DNA of 64,000 nucleotides from Arthrobacter alkaliphilus (GCF_021483235.1 NZ_JAKEEC010000012.1:1-64000), one strand, 5' to 3'. Positions 50,667-60,224 are shown, counted from the first letter of the stretch. Translations and numbers: made by a program. Notes: a model not told the origin generated them from the letters alone.

Positions 50667-51503
50667 CTAAATCTCGAAGGCTCCCACAAGCGGCGCCCCT
50701 AAGTGCTGACGGGCGAAGCGCAGCGTTTCGGCCAGCCACTCCTCGCGTTCCCCGGTAACTTTGGCTTTGCGCGTGGAAATCTCGGCAACCACTGTGCCTT
50801 CGAATCCGGTGGACGCGAGATACTGCAGCGACTCGGCGCACTGTTGGGTTCCGTAACCAGGAATCAAGTGTTCGTCCTTGCCCGAGCCCGAACCATCCGT
50901 GAGGTGGACATGGCGCAGCTTGCTCCCGAGCGCCCGGATCGCTTCAAGGCTGTTGGCCCCCGCGGTGGCGGCGTGCGAGAAGTCCCACGTGACGTCGTCG
51001 TAATCCTGACCCAACGGATCCCAGTGCGGAAGGTAGGCAAGCGCCTCACGGCCGCGCACGCGCCACGGGTACATGTTCTCTACGGCGATATGCACTTGGT
51101 ACATCGCGGCGATCTCGCGCACACCGGCAGAGAAGTTCTCCGCATAGTTCGACTGCCACCGGAAGGGCGGATGGACCACCACGGTGTTGCAGCCCACCTC
51201 GCGCGCCATCTGGCAGGACATCTCGATCTTGTTCCACGCCGGACCCCACACCTGCTGGGTCAACAGCAGCGTGGGCGCATGGATCGAAACGATCTGCTGG
51301 TCATAGCGATGGCTCAGCTGGATGAGGGCATCCGGGTTCTGGCTCGTGGCGTTGTTGGTCACCATCACCTCGACGCCGTCGTACCCCAGGTCCTGGGCCA
51401 CGGCGAAGGCGTCATGGACGCTGAGCGGATAGACAGAAGCGCTGGACAGCGCCACCGGGATCCTTGGCGTGTCTTCTTCGGAGTGCTCGACGTCGGTGCT
51501 CAT
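50667..51503 (-). CDS. Sugar phosphate isomerase/epimerase-type TIM barrel
   Basis: 278 residues of the AP_endonuc_2 fold. VALSSASVYPLSVHDAFAVAQDLGYDGVEVMV at the start, the metal-site regions VVVHPPFRW, VAVENMYPW, WDFSHA, HVHLTDG and a Glu in VVAEIST are typical. Substrate unknown. The start is one base after the ppx stop; the order ppx-isomerase-proC is shared with Mycobacterium, to my recollection. Confidence 0.9.
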   Translation of the reverse strand: MSTDVEHSEEDTPRIPVALSSASVYPLSVHDAFAVAQDLGYDGVEVMVTNNATSQNPDALIQLSHRYDQQIVSIHAPTLLLTQQVWGPAWNKIEMSCQMAREVGCNTVVVHPPFRWQSNYAENFSAGVREIAAMYQVHIAVENMYPWRVRGREALAYLPHWDPLGQDYDDVTWDFSHAATAGANSLEAIRALGSKLRHVHLTDGSGSGKDEHLIPGYGTQQCAESLQYLASTGFEGTVVAEISTRKAKVTGEREEWLAETLRFARQHLGAPLVGAFEI

Positions 51504-51504
51504 G

Positions 51505-52569
51505 TTAGTTGGCCTGCCTCCCGGCGCTGGGGATGGGTATGGGTACTGCGGCTGTCGCGGCCGTTGCGGTGTTGGCGCCCAGGCGCGGTACCGGTGCCGC
51601 GTCTCCGAGCCCGACATGTGGAGCCGGGGCCAGCGGGCCGTCGAAGACCAGCTGGTCGAGCCGGCGCAGGATCAATCCCTCGCGCAGGGCCCAAGGACAG
51701 ATCTCCATGCTGGGAAATTCGAACATTTCCAACGCGGCCTCGGCGACCAGCGCACCCGCAAGGATCTGCGCAGCCCGGGCATCCGAGACGCCCGGGAGGT
51801 ACAGCCGGTCCTCGACGGTCATGGCCGAGATACGCTGCGCCCAAAGGCCCAGGTCCGTGGCATGAAGTTCGCGTTTGACGTACGGACCGGCGCCGCTGGG
51901 GGCCGCGCCCGCTATGCGTGCAAGCGAACGGAAGGTCTTGGAGGTTCCGGCCACAAGGTTGGCCCGGCCCAATTGCTTGAACTCGCGCACAACCGGTTTG
52001 AGTGTCTGGCGAATGTACTTGCGCAACGCTTTGACGCTTTTGGCCGTGGGCGGGTCGTCGTGGAGCCAATCCCTCGTCAGACGGCTGGCACCGAGCGGGA
52101 CTGACACCGCGAGTTCAGGCAGTTCGTCCTGGCCAAACGCCATTTCGAACGAGCCGCCTCCGATGTCCAGGTCCAGGATCGGACCCGCGCCCCAGCCGTA
52201 CCAGCGCCGGACCGCGAAGAACGTCATGGACGCTTCTTCACTGCCTGTCAGTTCCTGCAAGGTCACCGTGGTCTCGTGCTTCACGCGCGCAAGGACCTCG
52301 GCGCCGTTGGTGGCTTCACGGATGGCCGAGGTACAAAAAGCCAGGAGGTCCTCGGCCTTGTGGCGGGCTGCGAACTCCCACGCTTCGAGGACGAATTCGA
52401 TCAGCTCGTGCTGCCCGGCGTCGTTGATGTTGCCCTCGGCGTCTAGGAACTGAACCAGCGAGAGAGGTCGCTTGTGGGAGGCAAACGCCACCGGGCGTGC
52501 GCCTGGATGCGCGTCCACCAAGAGCAAATGGACGGTGTTGGAACCGATGTCTAGGACGCCAAGACGCAT
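51505..52569 (-). CDS. ppx: Exopolyphosphatase / pppGpp phosphatase family
   Basis: 354 residues. The actin-like ATPase fold opens LGVLDIGSNTVHLLLVD, with DLDIGGGSFEMAFG as phosphate 2 loop and LPGVSDARAAQILAGALV near the end. Ppx/GppA enzymes hydrolyse polyphosphate or (p)ppGpp. The C-terminal 40 residues are Ala/Pro-rich. Precise substrate uncertain. Confidence 0.92.
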   Translation of the reverse strand: MRLGVLDIGSNTVHLLLVDAHPGARPVAFASHKRPLSLVQFLDAEGNINDAGQHELIEFVLEAWEFAARHKAEDLLAFCTSAIREATNGAEVLARVKHETTVTLQELTGSEEASMTFFAVRRWYGWGAGPILDLDIGGGSFEMAFGQDELPELAVSVPLGASRLTRDWLHDDPPTAKSVKALRKYIRQTLKPVVREFKQLGRANLVAGTSKTFRSLARIAGAAPSGAGPYVKRELHATDLGLWAQRISAMTVEDRLYLPGVSDARAAQILAGALVAEAALEMFEFPSMEICPWALREGLILRRLDQLVFDGPLAPAPHVGLGDAAPVPRLGANTATAATAAVPIPIPSAGRQAN

Positions 52570-52640
52570 TCTGCCATTATTCCCCGATTCGAAGCGTGTG
52601 GAGCAAGTACGACCGCCGATTCATCCCGGTGACCGATCAA

Positions 52641-53117
52641 TTAGTCCTGGGGTCCGGAGGTGGGTGACTCCGCATCCGCGGCCGAGGCGCTCGCTTCGTC
52701 CGTTTCGTCCGTGCGCTTGAAATCACGGCGGACGTTCGCAATGCCCTCGGGACCCATCTCGAAGCCGTGCTCGCTGCCCGGGTTGATGACCAGTCCCAGT
52801 TCGTCGCCGATGCTGTCCAGAATCGCGGAGCCGTGGGTGCCCAGAACGTTGGGCGCGGCCTCAAGGAAGCGCGATTCCACCCGGCTCGGGTGGCTGAATA
52901 CCGCGAGGACGGGCTGACCCTCCGAATTGGCGAGCACCAGCGGCTCCACGGCGGCGTCAGGCTGATCCAACGAGTCCGCGCTCAGGATGTACACCTCGTT
53001 GTTCAGGAAGGCCAGGATGACGTCCACCGGGTTCGCGTCGGGTTGCCCGGCCTTTGCGAGCTTGGACTCAAGATCGTTCAAGGGCAGGGATTCCGGGGCT
53101 TCCGGCTGATCTGTCAT
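52641..53117 (-). CDS. SseB-like protein
   Basis: 158 residues. The central part, ILAFLNNEVYILSAD...PLVLANSEGQPVLAVFSHPSRV, and EHGFEMGPEGIANVRRDF match the SseB N-terminal domain seen in many actinobacterial hypothetical proteins. The ends are acidic and disordered. Cytoplasmic; function unknown. Confidence 0.8.
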   Translation of the reverse strand: MTDQPEAPESLPLNDLESKLAKAGQPDANPVDVILAFLNNEVYILSADSLDQPDAAVEPLVLANSEGQPVLAVFSHPSRVESRFLEAAPNVLGTHGSAILDSIGDELGLVINPGSEHGFEMGPEGIANVRRDFKRTDETDEASASAADAESPTSGPQD

Positions 53118-53179
53118 GGTTCCACTCGATCACGGTTCCCCTGCCGGACGCAATTCGCCGCCGCTGCTCCGTCGAGTTC

Positions 53180-53233
53180 GTGGGTGCGGGCCCGAGGCTG
53201 CGTCCCGGAACGCCGCTCCCGGCCCGCACCCAC
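53180..53233 (-). terminator. 54-bp hairpin 1, after the DUF559-type gene
   Basis: GTGGGTGCGGGCC (53180-53192) pairs with GGCCCGCACCCAC (53221-53233). Located just past the stop at 53238. Homologous to the hairpin at 54268-54321, with a compensating C:G to T:A change in the stem. Confidence 0.82.
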
Positions 53234-53237
53234 GATC

Positions 53238-54200
53238 TCAGCCCCGGAGAAGCCTGAGCAGACGTACTTTCAGGCCGCGTTCGTCGAAGAGGTCTTTCCA
53301 ACCGATGCGGAGAATCCGCCAGCCCTGCTCAGTCAGCAGCTTCTCCCGTTGCCGTTCTTCGAAGATCACTTCCGCAGTTGGCTTGTAGTCGAAGTATTTT
53401 GCCTTGCCATCGAATTCGAGCGCAGCCCGCAGGTGTGGCCACGCGAAGTCGAACCTGTAGGCGCCACGCGGTGTTTGGGCCCGCAACTGGAGCACGGGAT
53501 CCGAAAAGCCGAGTTTGGCGATGGCGTCCCGGGTCAAGGTCTCCCCCGGGGATTCTGACAATGGGTTTGCGAAGGTCAGGGCTTTTCGAAAAGCAACGAC
53601 TCCCCTGGCACCGACCAGATCGGCGCAGGCTGACTCCAACCACTCACGATTGCATCCGCGCCTCAAGCCGTGATCCAGGAGAATCAGGGCCTGCCGATAG
53701 TTCAATATTCGCGCGCAGTCGAGCACGGCGCGGTCGAGTGTTGTCACTGGAAGCCCGTCAATCTCGATCCGCTGCCCGGGCAGGAGGAGGCCCGAATGGG
53801 CCCTGACGTCAGTGGCGTGGGACGCGCGAGCCGCGCGGTACGGAATGATGACGTGGATCAACTGATCAGCCCTCCACAAATACAAACGGTGCAGACGGGC
53901 GGCGGAAGTGTGGCTGAACGTCAGCCCGTCCGCGGTAACACGGAGGGTCTGATGGCAATACGCCGCCAACTGGGCGCGCTCCCGGCCGGCGTCCGAGAGT
54001 CCCTTCCAGACAGCGCCGCGGACAAGGACACCCGTGCGGACCTTCACCAGTGAGCCGGAGCTGAGGTATTCATTGATCCGGCGCTTGCTCAGTCCTTCGG
54101 CAAGGAGCTCCTCTGTCCGCCACATGTTCCCGGGCGGAAGCCAAATCCCCGCAATAGGGTCAACCGGGACAAGCGGGCCAACATTTCCGTAGCTGTTCAC
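53238..54200 (-). CDS. DUF559-type protein with AbiEi-like N-terminus
   Basis: 320 residues. Residues about 25-60 (WRTEELLAEGLSKRRINEYLSSGSLVKVRTGVLV) resemble the winged helix of AbiEi-type antitoxins. The C-terminal 100 residues (FDFAWPHLRAALEFDGKAKYFD and EERQREKLLTEQGWRILRI) match the DUF559/Vsr-like nuclease fold with an Asp and Glu in place. Common as single genes in actinobacteria; function unknown. Bracketed by two related hairpins. Confidence 0.78.
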   Translation of the reverse strand: MNSYGNVGPLVPVDPIAGIWLPPGNMWRTEELLAEGLSKRRINEYLSSGSLVKVRTGVLVRGAVWKGLSDAGRERAQLAAYCHQTLRVTADGLTFSHTSAARLHRLYLWRADQLIHVIIPYRAARASHATDVRAHSGLLLPGQRIEIDGLPVTTLDRAVLDCARILNYRQALILLDHGLRRGCNREWLESACADLVGARGVVAFRKALTFANPLSESPGETLTRDAIAKLGFSDPVLQLRAQTPRGAYRFDFAWPHLRAALEFDGKAKYFDYKPTAEVIFEERQREKLLTEQGWRILRIGWKDLFDERGLKVRLLRLLRG

Positions 54201-54267
54201 TGCACCAGCATCTGGGAGCAGCGGAGTCCGCGGAACCAGCCAATCGAGCTATGTGGAAACCCACTAC

Positions 54268-54321
54268 GTGGGTGTGGGCCGGGGGCTGCGTACTGGAACG
54301 CAGCCCCGGGCCCACACCCAC
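54268..54321 (-). terminator. 54-bp hairpin 2, after topA
   Basis: GTGGGTGTGGGCC (54268-54280) pairs with GGGCCCACACCCAC on the far arm (ending 54321), with GGGGCTGCGT / ACGCAGCCCC inside. It starts 17 bp past the topA stop. Same length and layout as hairpin 1. Confidence 0.85.
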
Positions 54322-54337
54322 GATTTCGGGCGCCCCC

Positions 54338-57064
54338 CTACTTCTTCGCCGTGGCCTTCTTCGCCGGTGCCTTGCGGGCCGTGGTGGTGCGCTTGACCGG
54401 TCCCTTTGCACGCTTCTCGGCAAGCAGTTCGATGGCCTGTTCCCGGGTCAGCTCCTCCAGGGACGTGGCGCGCGGAACGGTGATGTTGGTGACGCCGTCG
54501 GTGATGTACGGGCCGAAACGGCCTTCCTTCACCACGATGTTCTTCTCCGAGACAGGGTCCGGACCGAACTCGGCCAGGGGCGGCACCGCGGCACGCGCAC
54601 CACGCTGCTTCGGCTGGGAGTAGATCTCCAACGCCTGTTCCAGCGTGATGGTGAAAATCTCTTCCTCGGATCCGATGGACCGCGAGTCCGTGCCCTTCTT
54701 CAGGTAAGGCCCGAAGCGGCCGTTCTGCACGGTGATGGGGTTGCCTTCGGCGTCCTCGCCCAGGACACGTGGCAGGCTCATGAGTTGCAAGGCCTCATCC
54801 AGGGTGATCGTGTCAACGGACATCGACTTGAAGAGCGAGCCTGTGCGGGGCTTTGCCTTGACGGGCTTCTTCGGCGGCTTGGGCTTGCCGTTCTTGTAGT
54901 ACTCCACCGGCTGGTTGGCCAGTTGCTCTTCCGTCATCTCCGGGATGATCTCAGTGACATAGGCCCCGTAGCGGCCGTTCTTGGCAACCACGGTGTGGCC
55001 GGTGTGCGGATCCTTGCCCAGGACGCGTTCCTCGGGTGCAGCCGTTTCCATGAGCTCCACGGCCTTGGCGGCGGTGAGCTCGTCCGGTGCGAGGTCCTCG
55101 GGCACATTGGCACGCGCGGACTCCACCACTTCGCCGGTCTTGGGGTCGACAGTGGGGAGCGAGCTTTCCAGGTACGGGCCGAACTTTCCGACGCGCAGCG
55201 TGATGCCCTCGGCAATAGGCACCGAGTTGATCTCGCGTGCATCGATTTCGCCCAGGTTGTTGACGATGCTCAGCAGCCCGGGATCGGCGTCTTCACCGTA
55301 GTAGAAGTGCTTGAGCCAAGCGGCGCCGGCTTCCTGGCCGTTCGCGATCTTGTCCAGGTCGCCTTCCATGTCCGCCGTGAATTCGTAGTCCACGTAGTCG
55401 GTGAAGTGCTGCTCCAACAGGCGGATCACGGAGAAGGCGATCCAACTGGGAACCAGCGCGGACCCTTGCTTCCGGACGTAGCCGCGGTCCTGAATGGTGG
55501 AGATCGTGGACGCGTAGGTGGACGGGCGGCCGATGCCGCGCTTTTCCAGCTCCGCTGTCAGCGATGCTTCCGTGTACCGCGGCGGCGGCGAGGTCTCGTG
55601 GCCAACAGCAACGATGTCCGAAGCGGTCAGCGAATCGTCCTTGGCCACGTTGGGCAGACGCCGGGCTTCGTCGGAGTCGTCATCGCCGCGGCTCTCGTCC
55701 TTGCCTTCTTCGTAAGCAGCGAGGAAGCCAGGGAAGGTGATGACCGTACCGGAGGCCGAGAACTCGGCGTCCCGGCCATCGGCAGCCACGGCTCCGAGCC
55801 GGATGGTGGCGGTGGAGCCCTTCGCGTCGCCCATTTGGGAGGCGATGGTGCGCTTCCAGATGAGTTCGTAGAGCCGGAACGCGTCACCGCTCAGCTGGTT
55901 GGCCACCTGGGCCGGGGTACGGAAAGAGTCACCCGCGGGGCGGATGGCTTCGTGGGCTTCCTGTGCGTTCGCCGCCTTGTTGGCGTAGACGCGGGGAGAC
56001 TGCGGCACGTACTCGGGACCGTACAGCTCGGCGGCCTGGCGGCGGGCCGCCGAGACTGCCTCGTCGCTCAACGCGGACGAGTCCGTACGCATATAGGTGA
56101 TGTAGCCGTTCTCATACAGGCGCTGGGCGATCTGCATGGTGCTCTTGGAGGAGAAGCGCAGCTTTCGGCCAGCCTCCTGCTGGAGGGTCGACGTCGTGAA
56201 CGGCGCCGCCGGGCGGCGCGTGTACGGCTTGGTGTCCACCGAGCGGACGCGGAAGTCCGAGTTCTCCAGCCCGGCTGCCAACGACGTCGCCAGTTCCTCG
56301 TTGAGGTGCACCGCGTTCGCAGAGATGAGGACGCCGTCGTCGTTGAAGTCACGGCCGCTGGCCACCTTCGCCCCGTCAACGGCGGCAAGCTTCGCTTTGA
56401 AGGTCGCGGAGCCCGTACCGAACTGGCCGGTCAGGTCCCAATACGACGCGGCCTTGAACGCCATCCGTTCGCGTTCACGGTCCACCACCATGCGGGTGAC
56501 AACCGACTGAACACGGCCTGCCGACAGGCCGCGGGCAACCTTGCGCCACAGGACCGGGGAGATTTCGTAACCGTACAGGCGGTCAAGGATGCGGCGCGTT
56601 TCCTGGGCGTCCACGAGCGCGCTGTCGACGTCGCGCAGGTTGTCCATAGCGCGGTGGATGGCTTCCTTGGTGATTTCACCGAAGGTCATCCGGTAGACGG
56701 GAACCTTGGGCTTCAGGACCTCCAAAAGGTGCCACGCGATGGCCTCGCCCTCGCGGTCCCCATCGGTTGCGAGATAGAGCGCGTCGGCGTCTTTCAGCTG
56801 GGCCTTGAGTTCGGCGACCTTTTTCTTCTTGTCCGGAGACACCACGTAATACGGTTTGAAGTCGTGTTCGATGTCGACGGCGAACTTGCCAACCGAGGTC
56901 TTCTTTAGTTCTGCAGGGAGGTCCGAGGGCTGCGGCAGGTCGCGGATGTGGCCGATCGAGGCCTCGACAATGAAGCCCTCGCCCAGGTACTTGGCGATGG
57001 TCTTGCTCTTGGCCGGAGACTCCACGATCACGAGTTTCTTGCCGGTTTTTGCCTTGCTGGGCAC
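54338..57064 (-). CDS. topA: DNA topoisomerase I
   Basis: 908 residues, type IA topoisomerase that relaxes negative supercoils. TOPRIM domain at the start (LVIVESPAKSKTIAKYLG; DGDREGEAIAWHLL, acidic metal site at 101-107) and catalytic Tyr324 in YITYMRTDSS. The C-terminal third has repeated Topo_C domains (FGPYLKKGTD, RYGAYVTE, RFGPYITDG) instead of Cys zinc fingers, then an Ala/Lys tail, as in other actinobacteria. Confidence 0.96.
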   Translation of the reverse strand: MPSKAKTGKKLVIVESPAKSKTIAKYLGEGFIVEASIGHIRDLPQPSDLPAELKKTSVGKFAVDIEHDFKPYYVVSPDKKKKVAELKAQLKDADALYLATDGDREGEAIAWHLLEVLKPKVPVYRMTFGEITKEAIHRAMDNLRDVDSALVDAQETRRILDRLYGYEISPVLWRKVARGLSAGRVQSVVTRMVVDRERERMAFKAASYWDLTGQFGTGSATFKAKLAAVDGAKVASGRDFNDDGVLISANAVHLNEELATSLAAGLENSDFRVRSVDTKPYTRRPAAPFTTSTLQQEAGRKLRFSSKSTMQIAQRLYENGYITYMRTDSSALSDEAVSAARRQAAELYGPEYVPQSPRVYANKAANAQEAHEAIRPAGDSFRTPAQVANQLSGDAFRLYELIWKRTIASQMGDAKGSTATIRLGAVAADGRDAEFSASGTVITFPGFLAAYEEGKDESRGDDDSDEARRLPNVAKDDSLTASDIVAVGHETSPPPRYTEASLTAELEKRGIGRPSTYASTISTIQDRGYVRKQGSALVPSWIAFSVIRLLEQHFTDYVDYEFTADMEGDLDKIANGQEAGAAWLKHFYYGEDADPGLLSIVNNLGEIDAREINSVPIAEGITLRVGKFGPYLESSLPTVDPKTGEVVESARANVPEDLAPDELTAAKAVELMETAAPEERVLGKDPHTGHTVVAKNGRYGAYVTEIIPEMTEEQLANQPVEYYKNGKPKPPKKPVKAKPRTGSLFKSMSVDTITLDEALQLMSLPRVLGEDAEGNPITVQNGRFGPYLKKGTDSRSIGSEEEIFTITLEQALEIYSQPKQRGARAAVPPLAEFGPDPVSEKNIVVKEGRFGPYITDGVTNITVPRATSLEELTREQAIELLAEKRAKGPVKRTTTARKAPAKKATAKK

Positions 57065-57205
57065 GGTTCTCCTACAGAAAATGAATTGCTTGGGCTCGTG
57101 CCCATATTGGCCTAGTTCACCATATTTTGCAGAATCGTGCGTTTGGTGGGCCCACGACGCCAGGGTTCCCTGGCCGAGCTTGCGAGGTTAGGGGGGTGGT
57201 GGGGA

Positions 57206-57847
57206 TCAGCCTGCGGACGGCGTCCGGTCGTCCGGAATCATCGACCACATCGTAGCTATTCGCACCGCTCCTTCGGGAATCCGGGTGGGATCTTCGAGCT
57301 CATATGACCGGATGAGCTCCTGGAATTTCGCCTTGAGCTCCGCGCGCTGGTCCGGGGTCAAGTACAGCAGGTCGCTGGACAGCACCATGGCGGCTGCCTC
57401 GTTGGCGGCCTCTCCGCGCTGGCGCCGCTCACCGCGGGCACGGGTGAAAGCGGTGGCCCGGCGTCGGAAAGCGTCCAGTTCGAGTTCGACGACGGCGATC
57501 TCCGGGCTCGGTGCGTTGCCGCCGGATTTGATGGTGAAGTCCGAACCTGCCGCCTTCCAACGGCGTTCGCGTGCGTCACCCGCGTTGTCCGCGGCAGTCA
57601 CGATCCCCCATTTCTGGAGGGCCCTCAAGTGGTAGCTCATGGCGCTCGGCGTGAGTCCGGTCTGTGCAGCGAGCTCCGTGGCCGTGCGGCTCAGTTGCGT
57701 GGAATACAGTTCCGTGATGACCTCAAGCCGGGCGGCGTGCGCAAGCGCGCGGATCGCTTTGGGGTCGGTGATCTCCACCGTCTTGCCGGGCCGTTTCCGG
57801 CGTTTCGGGGATGCCGGGCCGGCCGATACCCCATTGTCTTCATTCAC
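57206..57847 (-). CDS. ArsR-like winged-helix regulator
   Basis: 213 residues. ITDPKAIRALAHAARLEVITELYST followed by LTPSAMSYHLRALQKWGIV is an HTH_20/ArsR winged helix. The remaining 110 residues are helical and resemble the C-terminal part of similar single-domain regulators. Signal and targets unknown. A Lys/Arg-rich N-terminal extension precedes the HTH. Confidence 0.85.
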   Translation of the reverse strand: MNEDNGVSAGPASPKRRKRPGKTVEITDPKAIRALAHAARLEVITELYSTQLSRTATELAAQTGLTPSAMSYHLRALQKWGIVTAADNAGDARERRWKAAGSDFTIKSGGNAPSPEIAVVELELDAFRRRATAFTRARGERRQRGEAANEAAAMVLSSDLLYLTPDQRAELKAKFQELIRSYELEDPTRIPEGAVRIATMWSMIPDDRTPSAG

Positions 57848-57896
57848 CGGAACAGTTTAGCCGCCGGTTCCGCCGCACTAGTCCTATGCGGCAGTC

Positions 57897-59570
57897 CTAT
57901 GCCGCGGGAAGCAGGAAGCCGTCGCGGACCAGGTTCGCGACGTCGGAGAGCAACCCTGCGCGGAAAGCGTCGTCGTCGAAGTCGTCCCCTCCACCCAGCA
58001 GTGCGGCCAAGGCGCCGATCAGCTGGCGGACCGACAACTCGCCGTCACATGCCGACACGAAGCCAGCCAGCTCGGTGCTCAACAGGTTTGTCCGGCGCAG
58101 TCCCGCTCCTTGGCGCAGCAAGATGACGCCGGGGTGCTCGGCGCCGGGGCGCTGGTGCCGTTCCTCGGTGACGTCATCGGCCACCACCAAGTGGGCGTCG
58201 GCGAGTTCGTGGGCGTCAAGCCAATCGGCGCGTTCGACGGCCGCGGCAAGGTGTGGACCGATCGGCTGCTCGATGGGGTACGTGATCTCCTCGAACCGGC
58301 TCAGGGCGGTTCCGGTACGCGGCTCCTGCGGCCGGCGCAGCCAGATCATTCCAAAGCCAATCGCCTCCACGTCGCGGGAGGCGAAATCGTCCAGGTACGC
58401 GGCGTAGGCCTTCCTGTAGAGCTCGCGGTCACGGCCCTCGGAGGCGTCCTGCAGCCAGGTCTCCGCATACAGCTCCGGACTAACCTGTTCCCGCTGGATG
58501 AACCAGGCCTCCGTGCCGGACCCTTCCAGCCACGACGCGGGCCGATCGCTCCAGCCGCTGCCCGCGGGGATTTCCCAGTTGCCGAGCATCTGCGCCGTGC
58601 CGCCGGGCGCGAGAAAATCGGGCAGCGTGCGGACCAGGTTGGCGACGATGTCGTCGCCCGGCAGCCCGCCGTCGCGGTATGTGAACTGATCCGAGGCATG
58701 CTCGCCGGCGTTTCGCGGGGTAATCACGAACGGTGGGTTCGATACCACCAGGTCGAAGGCTTCGCCGGCCACGGGTTCCAGCAGGGATCCCAGCCGCAGG
58801 CTCACGCGCGACTCAAGATCGGCAGGATCAAGGCGCAGGGCCTCCGCATTGAGCAGCAGGTTGAAGCGCGTGAACGCGAGGGCGCGTTCGGAGATGTCAG
58901 TCGCGGTGACGTGCTCGCAGTGGTGCAGCAGGTGGAAGGTCTGGATTCCGCAGCCCGTGCCCAGGTCGAGGGCGCGTTTCGCGGGCCGCCGGATGGTGGT
59001 CTGGACAAGAGTGGTGGAGGCCTGTCCGATGCCCAGCACGTGGTCGTGACGGAGTACGCCCGGCTGTTGATGTGCGGCGAGGTCGCTGGCAACCCACAAT
59101 TCGGCACCGCCGTTTCCGCTGCCGCCTGTTCCGGAGTCACCTTCCCAGCCGTACGGCCGCAAATCCACCTTCGCGGCCACAGCACCGTCGTCGTTCTTCA
59201 CCACGAGGCCGAGCTCCACCAGGCCCTCGGTGCGCACGTGCGGCAGGGCGGCGTCGAGGTCGCGTTCAGTTTGCGGGACGGCGAGAAGCCACAAGCGCAC
59301 GACGACGGCGAGCGCGGCTTTCGCGGGGTCCGTCGCCGGGTCTGCGGACGAGCCGGCCGCTTCGGTGACGATAAGCGCGGGGATGAGCTGGTCCCTGGCA
59401 AGGGCCGCCTGCGCAGACTCTCCCAGCAGTGCCGCCACTCCGTTCAGGGTGTAGCCAACGCTTCGCAGGTCGTCGCGGAGCGCCGTCAACAGCACGGGAA
59501 GGTCGCTGCGGGGTGCGTCGAGTGTGGAGGGAGCAGTCCCAAAGATGGCGGGCGTTGCGGGATCAGTCAC
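57897..59570 (-). CDS. Large class I SAM-dependent methyltransferase (HemK-like core)
   Basis: 557 residues. Motif I DLGTGCGIQTFHLL at 202-215, ATDISERALAFTRFN, and motif IV NPPF at 278-281, which is typical of methyltransferases acting on amide or exocyclic nitrogens. An N-terminal helical domain (about 1-160) and a C-terminal domain with no recognised catalytic site enclose it. Substrate unknown; homologues occur across actinobacteria. Confidence 0.86.
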   Translation of the reverse strand: MTDPATPAIFGTAPSTLDAPRSDLPVLLTALRDDLRSVGYTLNGVAALLGESAQAALARDQLIPALIVTEAAGSSADPATDPAKAALAVVVRLWLLAVPQTERDLDAALPHVRTEGLVELGLVVKNDDGAVAAKVDLRPYGWEGDSGTGGSGNGGAELWVASDLAAHQQPGVLRHDHVLGIGQASTTLVQTTIRRPAKRALDLGTGCGIQTFHLLHHCEHVTATDISERALAFTRFNLLLNAEALRLDPADLESRVSLRLGSLLEPVAGEAFDLVVSNPPFVITPRNAGEHASDQFTYRDGGLPGDDIVANLVRTLPDFLAPGGTAQMLGNWEIPAGSGWSDRPASWLEGSGTEAWFIQREQVSPELYAETWLQDASEGRDRELYRKAYAAYLDDFASRDVEAIGFGMIWLRRPQEPRTGTALSRFEEITYPIEQPIGPHLAAAVERADWLDAHELADAHLVVADDVTEERHQRPGAEHPGVILLRQGAGLRRTNLLSTELAGFVSACDGELSVRQLIGALAALLGGGDDFDDDAFRAGLLSDVANLVRDGFLLPAA

Positions 59571-59678
59571 TGTGCAAGTCTATTGGGGCTTGCCGCTGGC
59601 CTTCGCCGTGGCACCTGCTTCCGCGGGCTTCGTAACTGCCGCTTCGTTCCCGGTTGCGGCCGGGCGTAGAGTCGGACT

Positions 59679-60215
59679 ATGGCGTGGGCACGCGCCCTGA
59701 AGCTAGCAACGACGCCGCCGGCGATTCCCGCCGTCGTGCTTTGCTGTGTGCTCGCATGCGGCACATTGACGTCGTGCGAATACACCTACGGCGACGGCCG
59801 CACGGCGTCGAGCAGTCCGACGTCGGCGGTCATCACGGATCCGGTGCTCACCCGTGACCCGGCCCTTGGACAGACCGTCACGGGCGATGCGCTGAAGGCT
59901 TGGGCGCAGGACGTGCTTCCAGACCAGAATGGACTGTCCTTTGACAGCAGCTTCGGCGTGTTGTCCGCCGGGGAGTCACGGGCCGAAGAGACAACACAGC
60001 TTCCCGGGGGAACGTATGCAGTGACGCTGGCGTGCCGAGGCACCCGCAACGCCGAGTTCACTGTGCGGAACGGGAACGACATCCTCATCGAGGCAATGGT
60101 CCAGTGCGGCACCACACGGGTCAAGGTCCTGCAATTGGTGACCGATGCCGTCCTGGGCATCACGGTCACCGCAAGTGCGCAAGCAAACTTTGCGTACCGG
60201 GTGAGCCGGATCTGA
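59679..60215 (+). CDS. Putative lipoprotein of unknown function
   Basis: 178 residues. Hydrophobic stretch PAIPAVVLCCVLACG and LTSC (about 30-33) form a plausible lipobox. The mature region has two further Cys and beta-rich sequence (TYAVTLACRGTRNAEFTVRNG; VKVLQLVTDAVLGITVTAS). No family recognised. Convergent with trhO, 9 bp apart. Confidence 0.72.
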   Translation: MAWARALKLATTPPAIPAVVLCCVLACGTLTSCEYTYGDGRTASSSPTSAVITDPVLTRDPALGQTVTGDALKAWAQDVLPDQNGLSFDSSFGVLSAGESRAEETTQLPGGTYAVTLACRGTRNAEFTVRNGNDILIEAMVQCGTTRVKVLQLVTDAVLGITVTASAQANFAYRVSRI

Positions 60216-60224
60216 CCACCGGTA

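Noticed and set aside
54251-56908. 885-codon open frame antisense to topA
   Set aside because: topA on the opposite strand is unmistakable; long antisense frames are expected in high-GC coding DNA, and the translation shows no domain.
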